The notes: generated by a model not told the origin, from the sequence alone. A DNA stretch of 64,000 nucleotides from Panax quinquefolius (GCA_020205615.1 CM035162.1:39422464-39486463), one strand, 5' to 3'. Positions 11,106 through 22,030 are shown, counted from the stretch's first letter. Numbers and translations: made by a program.

Positions 11106-11300
11106 AAATGCTTGTTTAGTCACTCTACTTTGGTTCAACTTACAAATGAGTGGTTAAACTTTTTTTCTTACAATTGATTCACTGAACTTTAGTTTTTTTA
11201 CAAACCGTTACAAAAACCGTTACTTTTAACGGAATTTGACCCATATGATGCTGAGTTGGGAAAAAAAATTGATGTGGCAAAAATGATCCAACGTGACCTT
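11106..11300. mobile_element. Single end of a Mutator-like element related to 8037-9385
   Basis: 'gggataaatgcttgtttagt', then 'cactgaactttagttttttt' and 'caaaaaccgttacttttaac', follow the same order as the left arm of the fold-back element. The matching right end is not recognisable before 12000, so this is a truncated relative. Confidence 0.5.
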
Positions 11301-11303
11301 CAA

Positions 11304-11338
11304 TAATAATAATAATAATGATGATGACGACGACGACG

Positions 11339-11407
<69 letters not shown>

Positions 11408-11536
11408 TTGATAATAATAATAATAATAATAATAATAATTATAATATCGATAATAATATTATTAATAATACTCGATAATAATAATACCAATAATAATAAT
11501 AATAAAAATAATAGTAATAATAATAATAATATCAAC

Positions 11537-11592
<56 letters not shown>

Positions 11593-11755
11593 CGATAATA
11601 AGAATAATAATAGTAATAGTAATAATAATAATAGTAATAATACCTATAATAATAATATCGATATTAATAATAATAGTAATAATAATAATTTATAATAATA
11701 ATACAGATAATAATAATATTAATAATAATACATGTAATAATAATAATATTTATAA
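11304..11755. repeat. (AAT)n trinucleotide tract, ~450 bp
   Basis: A long AAT/ATA run with scattered interruptions (GAT, GAC, CGA, TACC). It begins just after the Mutator-like end. Open frames across it encode only Asn, Ile or Asp runs and are not genes. Confidence 0.97.
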
Positions 11756-12004
11756 TTTCCTTAATTATATTTTCTTATAATTACATAAAAACTTATTTGA
11801 TATTAATTATAAAATAATTAAATATATTTTTTTGATTTATGTTATTGAATTTTATATATATTTTTACTAAGTTTTTTTTATATTTTATTTTAAAAGAATT
11901 TCTTTCATTTTCTCCATAATATTTGTTCATTTCCACTTAAGCGTGCTACATCATGCATAAAAAATTCATGTCAGCTTTCTCTCTCCTATGTGTCAAATTG
12001 TGTT

Positions 12005-12380
12005 AAAAGTCAAAAAGAATGTGTGGATTATAATGAAACTTTCTCTCCAGTATTCAGGAAAGATTTATTTAGAATAGGTATGACTGTTAGTAGCTCATTA
12101 TGATTTAGAATTACATGGATGTTAAAACCGCATTCCTTAATGATAACTTGCATGAGGATGTCTATATGACATAATCAGAAGGTTTTCTTGTTAAAGGTAG
12201 GGAACATATGGTATGTAGACTTAAGAAGTTCATCTATGGGTTAAAACAGCTTTCTCAACAATGACATATCTTAAATTTCACGAGGTGATGAATAATTTTT
12301 ATTTTAAAAAAAATATAGTGGATCAATGCATATACATGAATGTTAGTGGGAGTAATTTTAAAAAGGATAAAATGTGTAGG
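12005..12380 (+). pseudogene. Ty1/copia reverse transcriptase fragment
   Basis: Across frames the sequence reads VDYNETFSPVFRKDLFRI, HYDLELH, MDVKTAFLNDNLHEDVYM, EGFLVKGREHMVCRLKKFIY and GLKQ. These are in order the conserved blocks of the copia-type reverse transcriptase (RVT_2), ending before the catalytic DD box. At least two frame changes and stops are present and no LTR flanks it. It is an orphan scrap between the (AAT)n tract and B3-cluster DNA. Confidence 0.87.
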
Positions 12381-12429
12381 TTATATAGATTTGCATGTTC
12401 AACATGTATATTATAATAACATGAAGATG

Positions 12430-12620
12430 AAAATCTAACGTCCATAATCAAGCTGAACTTAGCGAGTCAAATAAAATTTAAACGAGCTGAGTTCGAGTCA
12501 GACAAATTATAGTTGGAGCTCAACTTGTTTAATTAAACAAACACGATCTCTTGCCCAAGTTTAAATTGGTAGTTGAGTCAAGTTTCAACAAGCTGAGCGG
12601 AGGCTCGTTTACAGTTTCAA
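12430..12620. mobile_element. hAT-like subterminal repeat remnant
   Basis: Repeats of the type 'aaacgagctgagttcgagtc' and 'gagctcaacttg' resemble the GAGCTCGA-rich ends of plant hAT-type non-autonomous elements, as at 51110-51424. Neither end is defined. Confidence 0.3.
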
Positions 12621-13560
12621 GTATACATGATTAGAGACATGCAACATTAAAATAAGAAACTTTTACTTGTCTATCAAAACATGATATTTTCACCATAGAT
12701 ACATAATTTAAATTTTACAATTTACAATTTACCTTCACAACAACCATGTTTTTAATGAGCTTCTCACTGTTTTTAAGGGAAAGGGTTGTTTTGGTTCCTA
12801 GTATTATAAGGATATATGGCAAAAAGAAACATATGCTGAAGCATATACTTAGATGATGGTGCTCCTTAATTCAGCCCTGCAACATACAGTCAAAATTGCT
12901 AATTTATAGGAAATACATTAGTTTTGATGACGACTGCAGTAGCAACATAGGAGGTGAACATAATCGAACACACAATTACAGTGGTAAATAATCAAACCAT
13001 CTTAATGATCAAGTAATGAGCAACTCAAATTTTATACAGGAAGCTTCAAATTCTATTGTTTTGACTTCTCCACAAAAGAGTACAATGCACAACTAGAAAC
13101 AGAAGACTAGTTAACTGGTATATATCTTTAATTTTCTAAGGAGTTCAAAACAATTGACTAATTACAGCAATGGTGCGCTAACAGTTAATGAGCCAAAACC
13201 TTAAAAAATCCTACAAACAACATAAGTAGTCAATATAACAACTTTTAAACAATAACCAATCTAAGGATATGGCCGCTCCTGAGATTTTGGTGCCCGAAAA
13301 CGAGACCCTCTTCGAAACATTGTCTTCACCTAAAACAATGTAAAAATAAAAAAAATAAAAAGTACAAGTTGTATCCAAAAAAGTGTCTTTCCGGAACTTA
13401 AAATATAATAGTTCAACTACAACAAAATATAACAAAATATATGAGAAGTTCGACTACAACAAAATTTATGATAAGTTTGACTACAAAAAAATATGAGAAT
13501 ACATTTATTGAAAAATACTTCTAGTATTCATAAAGCCAAAATTTTCAATTAAATGTTCAA
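12621..13560. other. B3-cluster flank with one exon-like segment
   Basis: The 'acacacaattacagtggtaa' block near 12970 recurs downstream of the other B3 copies (15570, 16870, 19838, 53910), so this was once a 3' flank of a B3 gene. On the minus strand at 13268-13334, a short open stretch (MFRRGSRFRAPKSQERPYP then stop) follows a pyrimidine-rich tract ending in TTTTAG. It could be a terminal exon of an unrelated lost gene. This is weak. Confidence 0.4.
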
Positions 13561-13561
13561 A

Positions 13562-13742
13562 ATCTTATATATATATATGTGTAGTACACAGTCGGCTATG
13601 GCGACAGTTTTTGGGCTATAGTGACGCTTTTTGCCATAGTTATTCTGGGCTACGGTGACGACGGGTGAACTTTCGCCATAGTCTAAAAAAACCCGCTACT
13701 ATAAGCCAATCATCAGAATACATACCAACAGATATATACATA

Positions 13743-13790
<48 letters not shown>
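13562..13790. mobile_element. Possible CACTA-like MITE remnant plus (TA)n
   Basis: 'ggctatggcgacag', 'gggctatagtgacgc', 'gggctacggtgacga' and reversed 'actatggcgaaag' alternate in both orientations, in the style of CACTA subterminal repeats. It lies between two (TA)n runs (13567-13580 and 13749-13787). Ends are not defined. Confidence 0.4.
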
Positions 13791-13839
13791 AGGGCCCTTT
13801 TGATCGGGGTCTGTAGGCGATCGACCCTCCCGCCGTGGG

Positions 13840-14480
13840 TCAAGAACGGCTTTGTCTAAGGAGCACGAAATGCAAAAGAACAAAGAGAATCTAATCTGAA
13901 TGCATATTTCCTAAGCTTTCCATGCACACAAAACCATGTTAATCTCTAGACTAATCAAAGGCATTTGACCTTTGAGTTAGTGAATACTCCTCGTCCCAAA
14001 GAAGAGTTTCTTTTTCAAAAATTCCAAAAAAAGAATCGGTCTCATTTTAATGGTAGTATAAAATGACACAATATCATCAAGTTTACAATCACAATAATAA
14101 TTGATCATAATAGATGAGATGAGTACCATTTCTTTGTATCAAATGGTGGCAACTCAACCTACTAAACAGAAATCTGAAATATTAATGTTTTGTATCATAC
14201 AAAAAGCATAGAATTAAGGAATGTAGATAGCTTTGGAAAAAGGTTGGACCTTAATTTAATTAGTCCTGAGTACAATTTTTACATTGAAGTTCTGAATCAG
14301 TGTTGCATAAATTCGATTAGAAAAAAATTATACACATTTTGAATACTTCAGTAACTTTGTACTTTTGTGAAATAGAAAGACAGAAGAAATTTTGGCAAAG
14401 ATACGTGAAAAACTAAAGCTGAAAATGTTGACAAATATTTTTTAAACAATATGATGAAACCCCATAAAATTGATATTTTC
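13840..14480. repeat. Segmental repeat, copy 1 of 3 (B3 cluster)
   Basis: From 'ctaaggagcacga' through 'gcatatttcctaagctttcc', 'ccatgttaatctctagacta' and 'aaggttggaccttaatttaa' to 'aacaatatgatgaaa'. The same order recurs at about 19115-19690 and 53125-53800. No open frame. The leading 'ctaaggagcacgagc' resembles the reversed C-terminal codons of the B3 genes, so the unit probably includes a B3 3' end and its flank. Confidence 0.85.
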
Positions 14481-14689
14481 ACATTATCCTCATACGAATA
14501 AAGGAATGGGCACACCGTGAGAGAGACTCAGATCATTTTCACATGCGAAATATCGCTTTCCTAAATTTGTTTTTTTTTTTTTTGCTAAATTGTGAGTACT
14601 AAAAAGGAACAAAGATACAAAATCTAGGGGCATACCCATGAGGAAGCTATAACACCATATCAGAGACAAAACCAATGATGTCATTGCTA

Positions 14690-15395
14690 TAAGACAAAAC
14701 CAATAACAGAGCTTAACATAGCCCGCGAGTAGCTACGGTCAAAGAATATATGAGAAAAGGATTCAGGAGCCTGGTTGCACAAAGAGCATACATCTAAAGG
14801 CCATGTTACCAGTAGTTTATGCATAACTAGCCAGAGGAAAAAAGAAATCTGGGAACTGCAAGCGGTGCCAAATCCATTTATTGCAGGGGACAGGGTTGTC
14901 CTAACCGCGGATGGAGTACCAAATAGCGGAAGCTTTAACAATCGAGTGTCTCTGATCCGGACCAATTGAAGGCAAAGGGATCTGAAGAAGTTTTTCCTTC
15001 ATTTGCATCAGGCTAAGGTAGTTGGAAGAACATTGCTGGATGATATCATTGACTTTAGCAGTGAAAGATTGGCCCGAATGAGAGACAATCGGGGCAATGC
15101 AGTGCCAATTATGTCCATTACCCACTTTATACTTTATAAAATTCATAGCCAAGCTTCTGAGATTGAGAACTTTACGCCAGATCCACGATATAGGAGCAGT
15201 CTAGAAATTATGCTTACGAAGAAGAGTTTTATGATCCCATTCAGCCCAAAAAGAGGAGCGATTGAAACATATAACCTGCCAAAGGTGCAGCAAAGCTTTG
15301 TTCCAATCTTCAACTTTGGCAGCAGGAAATAGGCAGACCAGTAGGTTTAGAAGTAATGAGTGGTTTAAGTTCTGCAACATTTCTATCATCTGATA
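14690..15395 (-). pseudogene. LINE reverse-transcriptase zinc-binding region (zf-RVT) remnant
   Basis: On the minus strand: VEDWNKALLHLWQVICFNRSS and WDHKTLLRKHNF (15210-15330), then FIKYKVGNGHNWH (about 15110), MKEKLLQIPLP (about 14990), SFFLWLVMHKLL (14820-14850), CSLCNQAPESFSHIFF and RSYSRAM (14710-14790). This is the region after the reverse transcriptase of plant L1-type LINEs, including the Cys/His zf-RVT motif (C-x2-C...H). Several frames and stops are needed to read it. It sits inside B3-cluster flank DNA. Neither the endonuclease nor the catalytic reverse transcriptase is present. Confidence 0.85.
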
Positions 15396-15637
15396 AGTTG
15401 ACCTTTAGTACTTTCTTATATGGTGTCTCCCGCATCCCTGCAACATATATACAAGCATGGCAAATGAACTAATGACTTGCTATTTCAAAAATTTACAAGT
15501 GAAATGATACTACGCACAAGCCTCATCACAAACAGTTCCCAACCTATATTGAACACAAATAATCCAGCACACAATTACAATGGTAAATAATGGCCAATTA
15601 ACTCAAACTTATAAACCAAAGCTGCAACTTCTAATGC

Positions 15638-15684
15638 TTTAACTTCTTCGAAAGATTAAAAAATAATCTTTCGAAGAAGTTAAA
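15638..15684. repeat. Perfect 21-bp inverted repeat with 5-base loop
   Basis: Arms at 15638-15658 and 15664-15684 are perfect reverse complements (core CTTCTTCGAAAGATTA) around the loop AAAAA. The left arm continues B3-flank text ('gcaacttctaatgctttaac'), so the right arm looks like a local inverted copy. Confidence 0.9.
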
Positions 15685-15889
15685 TATAGCTACAAAAGTA
15701 AACATTAGTTCGATATATGTAATAAACTAGTGTCTCCTAATTTGTTTTGAGTAATGATTTAAAACAATCAACAAACAAATTTGTACAACTCCTCTAAATT
15801 AAATAGGAAATTGTATCTAGAATTTTCTAAGGAGCACGAGCGCCCATAAACTAATCCAAATTAACAGGTATCTATCTTGAATATCTAAT

Positions 15890-16085
15890 CTAAGCAGCAC
15901 AAGCAAGAACATCGAGTTATGCTGAAATTCTTCAGTTTCTTGGCCACTTCAATATCTTCAGGAGATTGCTTACGATCAAGAATCTTGGTTTTCTTGTTTT
16001 GGGTATTAATTAAACCAAGACCGATCATACAAAACAAACTCAACCCCAGATTGATTTCTTCCTTCTTTTTCTTGATTCGTTGCAT
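15890..16085 (-). pseudogene. B3-gene copy B, N-terminal half joined to C-terminus; B3 domain missing
   Basis: On the minus strand: KKKEEINLGLSLF, GLINTQNKKTKILD, QSPEDIEVAKKLKNFS, matching copy C residues about 65-118. The sequence then jumps directly to the last codons and stop shared by all copies (Cys/Leu-rich here in a shifted frame, equivalent to '...LARAPAA stop'). The whole B3 domain (copy C residues about 140 to the end) is absent. The remaining 66-residue frame has no DNA-binding domain. Copy F has an independent deletion of the same type. Confidence 0.8.
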
Positions 16086-16120
16086 TTGTTGATTGGAAGA
16101 ATCACATAAGACTTTGATTT

Positions 16121-16390
16121 TTATTTTTTGATTTGATTAATACTATACCTTGTCTGCATGAAACAGTGTAGAAAATAATATAATATTCGAGTGCAAATTG
16201 AACTAAAAAAAAAGCTAGAAAAGTAATCCATTACGTTAACCCCAACACCATCTTTGCTCCTGACTTCATCCGCATACCAACACAGATGATTGCAGTCGTC
16301 ACTTTCCCCTGTTTTTCTAGTTTTGGTGGAGCAAGGCGGCTGCTGCTGCTTTTTTGCATTCTTCATTACTGATGGCTGAAGCATCATATC
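16121..16390 (-). pseudogene. B3-gene fragment: alternative N-terminus fused to B3 core scraps
   Basis: On the minus strand from an ATG near 16366: MKNAKKQQQPPCSTKTRKTG, then SDDCNHLC and DEVRSKDGVGVNVMDY. The last two blocks match 'ASDCNHLC' and 'DDVAKIRTDDGVVVKVLDY' of copy C, with the segment between them deleted. The N-terminus differs from copies A and C (Gln/Pro-rich) but resembles the fragment at 54704-54890, so a second B3 subfamily existed here. Confidence 0.72.
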
Positions 16391-16907
16391 CCTCTTCATC
16401 TTCTACTTTAACTCTTATTACCCAACTCTCCAATTTATTTTTTTAAAATAAGTAGTTATTCATATAACTGTCATCAACATACATGACTAGATTTGGATAT
16501 ACATTATCAGATTTAAGTCCGCAACATGCAAATAAGAAATTTTTACTATAAATTCGTATAAAAGGCATCCTATTTCCATCAGTAGTCCTAGCACTCATGC
16601 CTTAAAGCTAACATGATCACAATTATAAAAATTCCAAAAACAAAGTCTTATTTTGAAGAGTATAAAATAACACAATATCTTCAAGTTTTCGGTTACAATG
16701 ATAACAAATGAGCAACTTCTAATGTTTTTCCTTCATAATAACAGATATGCATACACACTAATGAACTGCTATTTCTAAAATGCACAAGAACCAGTTATAT
16801 CTATTAAGGCAGTACCATATAGTAACAACTAATTGTACAACCAAAACTCATTTCAAACACAAAAATAACACACAATTACAGTGGTAAATAACACTTCTCA
16901 AACAAAT

Positions 16908-17769
16908 CTAAGCGGCAGGAGCGCGAGCAAGAACAGAGAAAACTAATCTCCGATACATATTGCTCCAATACATCCAACCTCATCGCCCCTGTTGAGCCTC
17001 CTCTCCCTAACAAACTTGGAGCTCCAGTTGTGAATAAACACATAGCTGAACAAACTTAGAGCTCCAGTTGTGAATAAACACATAGCTGTCAGTTGTGAAT
17101 AAACACATAGCTGTCAGTCGAACGCAGATGCTATAATTTCAACTTATACTCCTCATCCCTATCATAGTCCAATACCTTAACAACAACCCCATCATCGGTC
17201 CTGATTTTTGCAACATCATCCGTACACCCAACATGATTCCAAACATCTATGATGTTCTTCTGCACCAAATCTTTAGCCAACAAAAGCCTGCACAGATGAT
17301 TGCAGTCACTTGCTGTCAGAACTTTCCTTATTTTCCATGGATCATCAAACAGTTTCAAATTTGTCGAAACACCCATAATCTTCTCCATGTCTTCTTCTTC
17401 ATGGCTATAAACTCTGAAACTCCTCAGCTTTTTGGCCACTCTAATATCTTCAGGGGATTTCTTTGGACCAACGTAAGCAGTAGGATCAAGAATCTTGGTT
17501 TTCTTGTTTTGGGTATTTTTCTTGATACCAAACCAAGATTGATCATACAAACTCAACCCCACATTGATTTCTTCCTTCTCGGGTTCCTTTCTTTTTCTTG
17601 ATTCATTGCATTCCTCACTCGGAACAAGAACAGAGGGCTTTGAATTATCGAGTTTGGTTGTGAATTTCAGAGAATTTACAGGAGGGGTTTGATGGGTTTT
17701 CTCTGTTTGATTAGTTATGGTGGAAGAAGAGGAGCGATTAGAGGAGGATGAAGAAGAAGGGAGCTTCAT
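16908..17769 (-). pseudogene. B3-domain (DUF313-type) gene copy C, C-terminally truncated
   Basis: This is the longest B3 reading frame in the window: 212 codons from ATG at 17769 to a TAG at 17131-17133. Residues 5-17 are Ser-rich; RKRKEPEK (about 58-66) could be a nuclear localisation signal. KSPEDIRVAKKLRSF (105-118) is conserved in all copies. The B3 fold starts at FDDPWKIRKVLTASD (141-155), followed by LLLAKDLVQKNIIDVWNHV (162-180) and VVVKVLDYD (195-203). In copy D the frame continues KLKLKNLRSSDSYV; here a Lys codon has become the stop, and the text after it (to the ancestral stop at 16908) carries a tandem triplication. The last third of the B3 domain is therefore missing. Upstream (TA)n and flank match copy A. 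A truncated protein could still be made. Confidence 0.88.
17018..17118. repeat. Tandem triplication in the 3' part of B3 copy C
   Basis: 'agttgtgaataaacacatag' plus 'ctg' occurs three times with partial flanks, where copy D has it once. It disrupts the codons for the 'SYVFIHNWSSKF' part of the B3 domain. Confidence 0.9.
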
Positions 17770-17851
17770 CACTAAACCCTACACCTGAACGAACTTGCTT
17801 CTTGTTAGGGTTTAAGGTTTTAGTAGCAATCTGTGGGATATGAAGAACTAG

Positions 17852-17893
<42 letters not shown>
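17852..17893. repeat. (AT)n microsatellite upstream of B3 copy C
   Basis: About 42 bp of alternating AT, at the same position relative to the gene as 10459-10516 upstream of copy A but without the MITE. Confidence 0.95.
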
Positions 17894-17896
<3 letters not shown>

Positions 17897-18930
17897 AAAA
17901 TGAGTTACTTGATTACCAAGTAAGAGATCGAAGGGAGTACATTAATTACTTAGATTTCCTGGAGATCTTGTTTGAAATACCTTTCCAAATCAAATTGGGG
18001 TTTAACTAAAACTCACCTGAAAATGCAAAGTGTAATCTGATATTATTATTTCCTAAATTGCAAAGGAAATCTATATATTATTATTTCCTAAATCCAATTG
18101 CAATTGGGTTTCCTACTCGGCTACTCTGTTCTTGCGCCTCTCCAATTCATAACTGAACCGAATTAACATTGAACCGCTCAGACCATAATTCACGGTTTAT
18201 TCTTTCAGCCGGTGGTCCCCATCCAGTTTGACATATCTTAATTCTTTTAGGAATAATATAAGCTTTTAAAATAAATTTATTTAAAATATTTCAATTAAAA
18301 GTTAACGGTTTCATATAATTTTAAAAATAATAAATTTTCAATTACCAGTATTTTTTATTTAAATTTTATAATTAAAAATTATGTTAAAATTAAATTTAAA
18401 AATAAATCAAAGTAATTTGAAAAAGTTAAAATAATTCTTTATTTCGAAAGGTAGGGTGTATAATTATCAGGCCGATTGTTTATAAAGTATGGAACACAAA
18501 ATATACAAGGCACAATAATTATGAGAATAAGACACAATTGCTTTTTTCTTTTTTTGAATATATAATTTAATAGTTTTCTGAAATTATTGACAAAGAATTT
18601 GTTTTGACCCCAACTTTCAATTTAATTTTAATTTTTGTTTTTGCTAGTTTTAGCTGAAATCTTAACATTCCTTTGAGCCATGGGATTTGAATACACCAAA
18701 AAAAATTATATTTTTAATAAACATAATATTTAATTATTTTTAAGGACCAAATATAATTTTATCATAAAATTTGATGAACAAGAAAAAATATTAATTTTCT
18801 AAATATATTATTTGCTTGTGTGTACTTCTGGAGTTGCATTCATTAAAAAAATTTAACCACTCTTTTCCAGGTTGCACCACTATACATATTGTGAGTTCAA
18901 GTTCACTAGTAAAACAACTTTGAATACTTT
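17894..18930. repeat. 5' flank of B3 copy C and AT-rich spacer
   Basis: 17894-18215 aligns with 10760-11015 (copy A). 18240-18620 is AT-rich and shares 'atggaacacaaaatatacaa' and 'ggcacaata' with 7560-7590. No gene or RNA is visible in the remainder. Confidence 0.6.
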
Positions 18931-18939
18931 AACTTCTTT

Positions 18940-19690
18940 GCACCACTCTTGTTTGTAAGAATTATACTTGTGATTGGACTATTAATTTCAAGTTTATTGT
19001 TTGTTTTTTTTAAAATAGACATGACACTATTAACTTTAGAATAAAATAACTTATAAAAATTTGGGGCCTTTCTCTCGACGGAGGCCTGTATGGTCGACAC
19101 ACCCATTGTACTCAAGAACTAATTTGATCTAAGGAGCACGACGAGCAAGAACAGTGAGAACGAATCTTGAATGCATATTTCCCAAGCTTTCCATGCACAC
19201 AAAACCATGTTAATCTCTAGACTAATCAAAGGCATTTAACCTTTGAGTTACTGAATACTCCCTCGTCCCAAAAAAGAGTTGATGAGTAGCATTTCTTTGT
19301 TTCAAATGGTGGCAACTCAACCTACTAAACAAAAAGTTGAAAAATTAATGTTTTGTATCATACAAAAAGCATAGAATTAAGGAATGTAGATAGTTTTGGA
19401 AAAAGGTTGGACCTTAATTTAATTAGTCCTGAGTACATTTTTTACATTGAAGTTCTGAATTAGTGTTGCATAAATTCGATAAAAATTATACACATTTTGA
19501 GTAGTTCAGTAACTTTGTACTTTTGTGAAATAGAAAGACAGAGAAATTTTGGCAAAGATACGTGAAAAAAATGTAGACAAATATTTTTTAAACAATATGA
19601 TGAAATCCCATAAAAAAATTGATATTTTCATGATTCCTCCTCACATGAATAGTGAAGCGGATTCACACTTCCATGGTAGAGAGAAATATG
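18940..19690. repeat. Segmental repeat, copy 2 of 3 (B3 cluster)
   Basis: Begins with 'gtttgtaagaattatacttg', shared with 52955, and continues through 'aatttggggcctttctctcg' and the 'ctaaggagcacga' block to 'aacaatatgatgaaatccca'. It matches 52950-53800 over its whole length and 13840-14480 in its second part. Confidence 0.85.
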
Positions 19691-19834
19691 TGAAACGATA
19701 AATAACTCAAGATTCTAAAATGAATTGTTATTTCTAAAATGCAGAAGAACCAGTTATATGTATTAAGGTAGTACCATATAGTAACAACTAATTGTAATGA
19801 CAAGAGCCAAAACTTATTTCAAACACAAAAATAA

Positions 19835-20060
19835 CACACAATTACAGTGGTAAATAACATCTCTCAAACAAATCACAACTTAGACAGGATATATTTACGT
19901 CAATGACATTCTTGAGAGCAAGTGATTGCAGTGAGTTTCCCCTGTTTGTAGTAGGAATATATGTGAAAGATGCGAGGGACTCTAGGTAGTTTCTTTATAT
20001 ATATATAGAGCGGCAGGAGCGCGAGCAAGAACAGAGAAAACTAATCTCCAATATCCTACT
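19835..20060 (-). pseudogene. B3-gene 3' fragments, scrambled
   Basis: After the shared 3'-flank block 'acacacaattacagtggtaa' (19838) come two short minus-strand scraps. One is near 19900-19950, reminiscent of 'LTASDCNHL...KNVID'. The other is 20010-20050, the reversed 'FSVLARAPAA stop' C-terminus. The DNA then switches to a MITE-containing segment duplicated at 22270-22716. Confidence 0.6.
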
Positions 20061-20104
20061 AAACAACTCCATATTTAGCTTACTCCAATATCCTAAATAT
20101 ATGA

Positions 20105-20476
20105 TACTCCCTCCTCCGTTCAAGTTTAGTTGTCCTATTTTTTTTTTTTGGTTTTTCTAAATCTATTAGTCATCTTTTTATTTTAATGCTATTTTGACCT
20201 TATTTTTCTAATACTACCCCATTTAACTTTATAAAAAAAAAATCTTTGAAAACTAAATGACATACATTGAAAAGAGCAACACTGTTAACTTTGATATTGG
20301 AAGCACAACTATATTCTTTTTTCCACCTCTCTCTCCTTTATTTTATTATTTAGGAGATTAATTAAAATAAAAAAGATGATAATATATAGAATAGTTGAGA
20401 TGAGTTATTTGGAGTCAAATTTTTTTTCCTTCTTAATATGGATGTATTTTGAAACTAGAACAAGTAAACTTGGAGT
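20105..20476. mobile_element. Stowaway-like MITE, right end damaged
   Basis: Left end TACTCCCTCCTCCGTTCAAG and interior match the MITE at 22335-22716. The right end stops at 'acaagtaaacttggag', where a 'tcaattttttttccttctta' block has been duplicated in tandem (about 20415-20505). It abuts the N-terminal codons of B3 copy E. Confidence 0.72.
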
Positions 20477-20515
20477 CAATTTTTTTTCCTTCTTAATTAA
20501 TATGCATGTATTTTC

Positions 20516-21229
20516 CCTTCTTCTCCTACTTCTAACTCTTCCTCTTTTTCCACCATAACTAATCAAACAAAGAAAACCCATCAAACCCCTCCTGTTCTTG
20601 TTTTGAATGAAGAATGCAATAAATCAAGAAAAAGAAAGAAACCCGAGAAGAAAATTAATCTGGGGTTGAGTACTTGTATGATGATTCTTGCTTTAATTTT
20701 AAGATTCTTGATCCTCCTGCATACATGGGTTCTAAGAAATCTGCTCAAGATATTCAAGTGGCTAAAAAATTGAGGAGTTTCAGAGTTTATAACCATCAAG
20801 AAAAAGAAGAGGAGAAGTATTTGGGCATTTCAACAAAAATTAAACTGTTTGACGATCCATGGAAAATCAGGAAAGTTCTGACACAAAGTGATTGCAACTA
20901 TCTGTGTAGGTTGATGTTGGCTAAAGATTTGGTGCAGATGAATATCACTGATGTTTGGAATCATGATGTGGTTACGGATTACGTTGCGAAAATCTGGACC
21001 TCAGATGGGGTTGATGTTAAGGTATTGGATTATGACAGGGAAATGGAGTTTCACATGACATTCAAGAACTTACACTCAAGTGATTGCTATATCTTTGGTT
21101 ATAACTGGATCCCAAGTTTGTCAAGGAGATGAAACTTAAAAGAGGAGACGAGATTGGGCTGTATTGGAGCAATACAAATTTAAGATTTGATTTGTGTTCT
21201 CTGTTCTTGCTCGTGCTCCTGCTTCTTAG
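20516..21229 (+). pseudogene. B3-domain (DUF313-type) gene copy E, start lost and frameshifted
   Basis: Plus strand. The Ser/Pro-rich N-terminus (PSSPTSNSSSFSTITNQTKK) has no in-frame ATG because the DNA before it is MITE sequence. A two-base gain near 20670 (GLST / LYDD) shifts the frame. The next frame then runs LYDDSCFNFKILDPPAYMGS, AQDIQVAKKLRSFRVYNHQ, the B3 start FDDPWKIRKVLTQSDCNYLC (about 20850-20905), LMLAKDLVQMNITDVWNHDV, VDVKVLDYDREMEF and SSDCYIFGYNWIP. A lost base near 21112 diverts it to a stop at 21130-21132. The original frame then continues KFVKEMKLKRGDEIGLYWSN, and a shared ancestral stop lies near 21229. It retains the most complete B3 domain here. It lies in opposite orientation to the other copies. 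Confidence 0.87.
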
Positions 21230-22030
21230 TTAATCTGAATAGTTGGAACATTCTGCATATGCAAGTTGTTCTGTAGCCGAGAAGTTCATGGACTAAAAAT
21301 AGTTTTGTACCCTTTTGCGGTGAAGTTGAAAACATTAATTTGCAGACTTTTTTTTGAAAAAATAAATGTTGATTACTGATTAAAATGCTTTGATTATTTA
21401 CATGTTCCCTATCAATTCATCTGTTTGGACTGCATGTTCTTGACGATTTTCCCTAACTTCATAATCTTGTGGTATGCTTGACAACAACGGGGAAGATAGA
21501 GTTTTGAGAATATGGTTCAATTTATCATATGTAAGAAGTTAAAGAACATTAAAGTTGCATATGTTAGTTTAGTAGGTTGAGTTGCCACTATTTGAGACAA
21601 AGAAATGGTACTCACATCCGTTACCATCGTTTATCATTGGGAGGGGGAGTTTTCGATTAAAACCTACTCCATTTATCTACAAATGTGTATAATTGTTCTC
21701 ACCTATAAATTTTGATACATGTTAAAACTATACCACTCCACTGTTCATTCAAACATAGTGTGCGTGTGTTTTTCGTTGATATTTTTCTCTATAGCACGAA
21801 ATATAATGCGTGAATTTTTAGTTGCCATATTTCTGTTTAAAATTTAATTATACATGTAAAAATAATGTGTTGACTTGTATATTTTGGGTTTTATCACAAC
21901 CCATCATTGCTCCATTACTCTAATAATTATCTTTCTTCCCTTTGAAAATAAAGGATTACTTTTAATTTAATTTGAGATATTTATGAAGTATAATTAATAT
22001 AAATTCTAAAACTTTAACAGGGTTTGTCCT
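21230..22030. repeat. 3' flank of B3 copy E, carrying the empty site of the fold-back element
   Basis: Non-coding. 21640-22010 reversed aligns with 7800-8036 joined to 9394-9560 beside copy A. The stretch near 21735-21765 runs continuously through '...gttcattcaaacatagtgtg...', where copy A carries the 1.35-kb fold-back element. Confidence 0.8.

Noticed and set aside
11179..11695. Long open frames of Ile, Asn or Asp runs
   Set aside because: They are translations of the (AAT)n tract in different frames and have no protein character.
14775..15332. Plus-strand frames over 14775-14969 and 15003-15332
   Set aside because: Antisense to the LINE zf-RVT remnant, whose conserved motifs read on the minus strand.
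20376..20558. Plus-strand 60-codon frame upstream of B3 copy E
   Set aside because: It runs from MITE sequence into the B3 N-terminal codons in the wrong frame.
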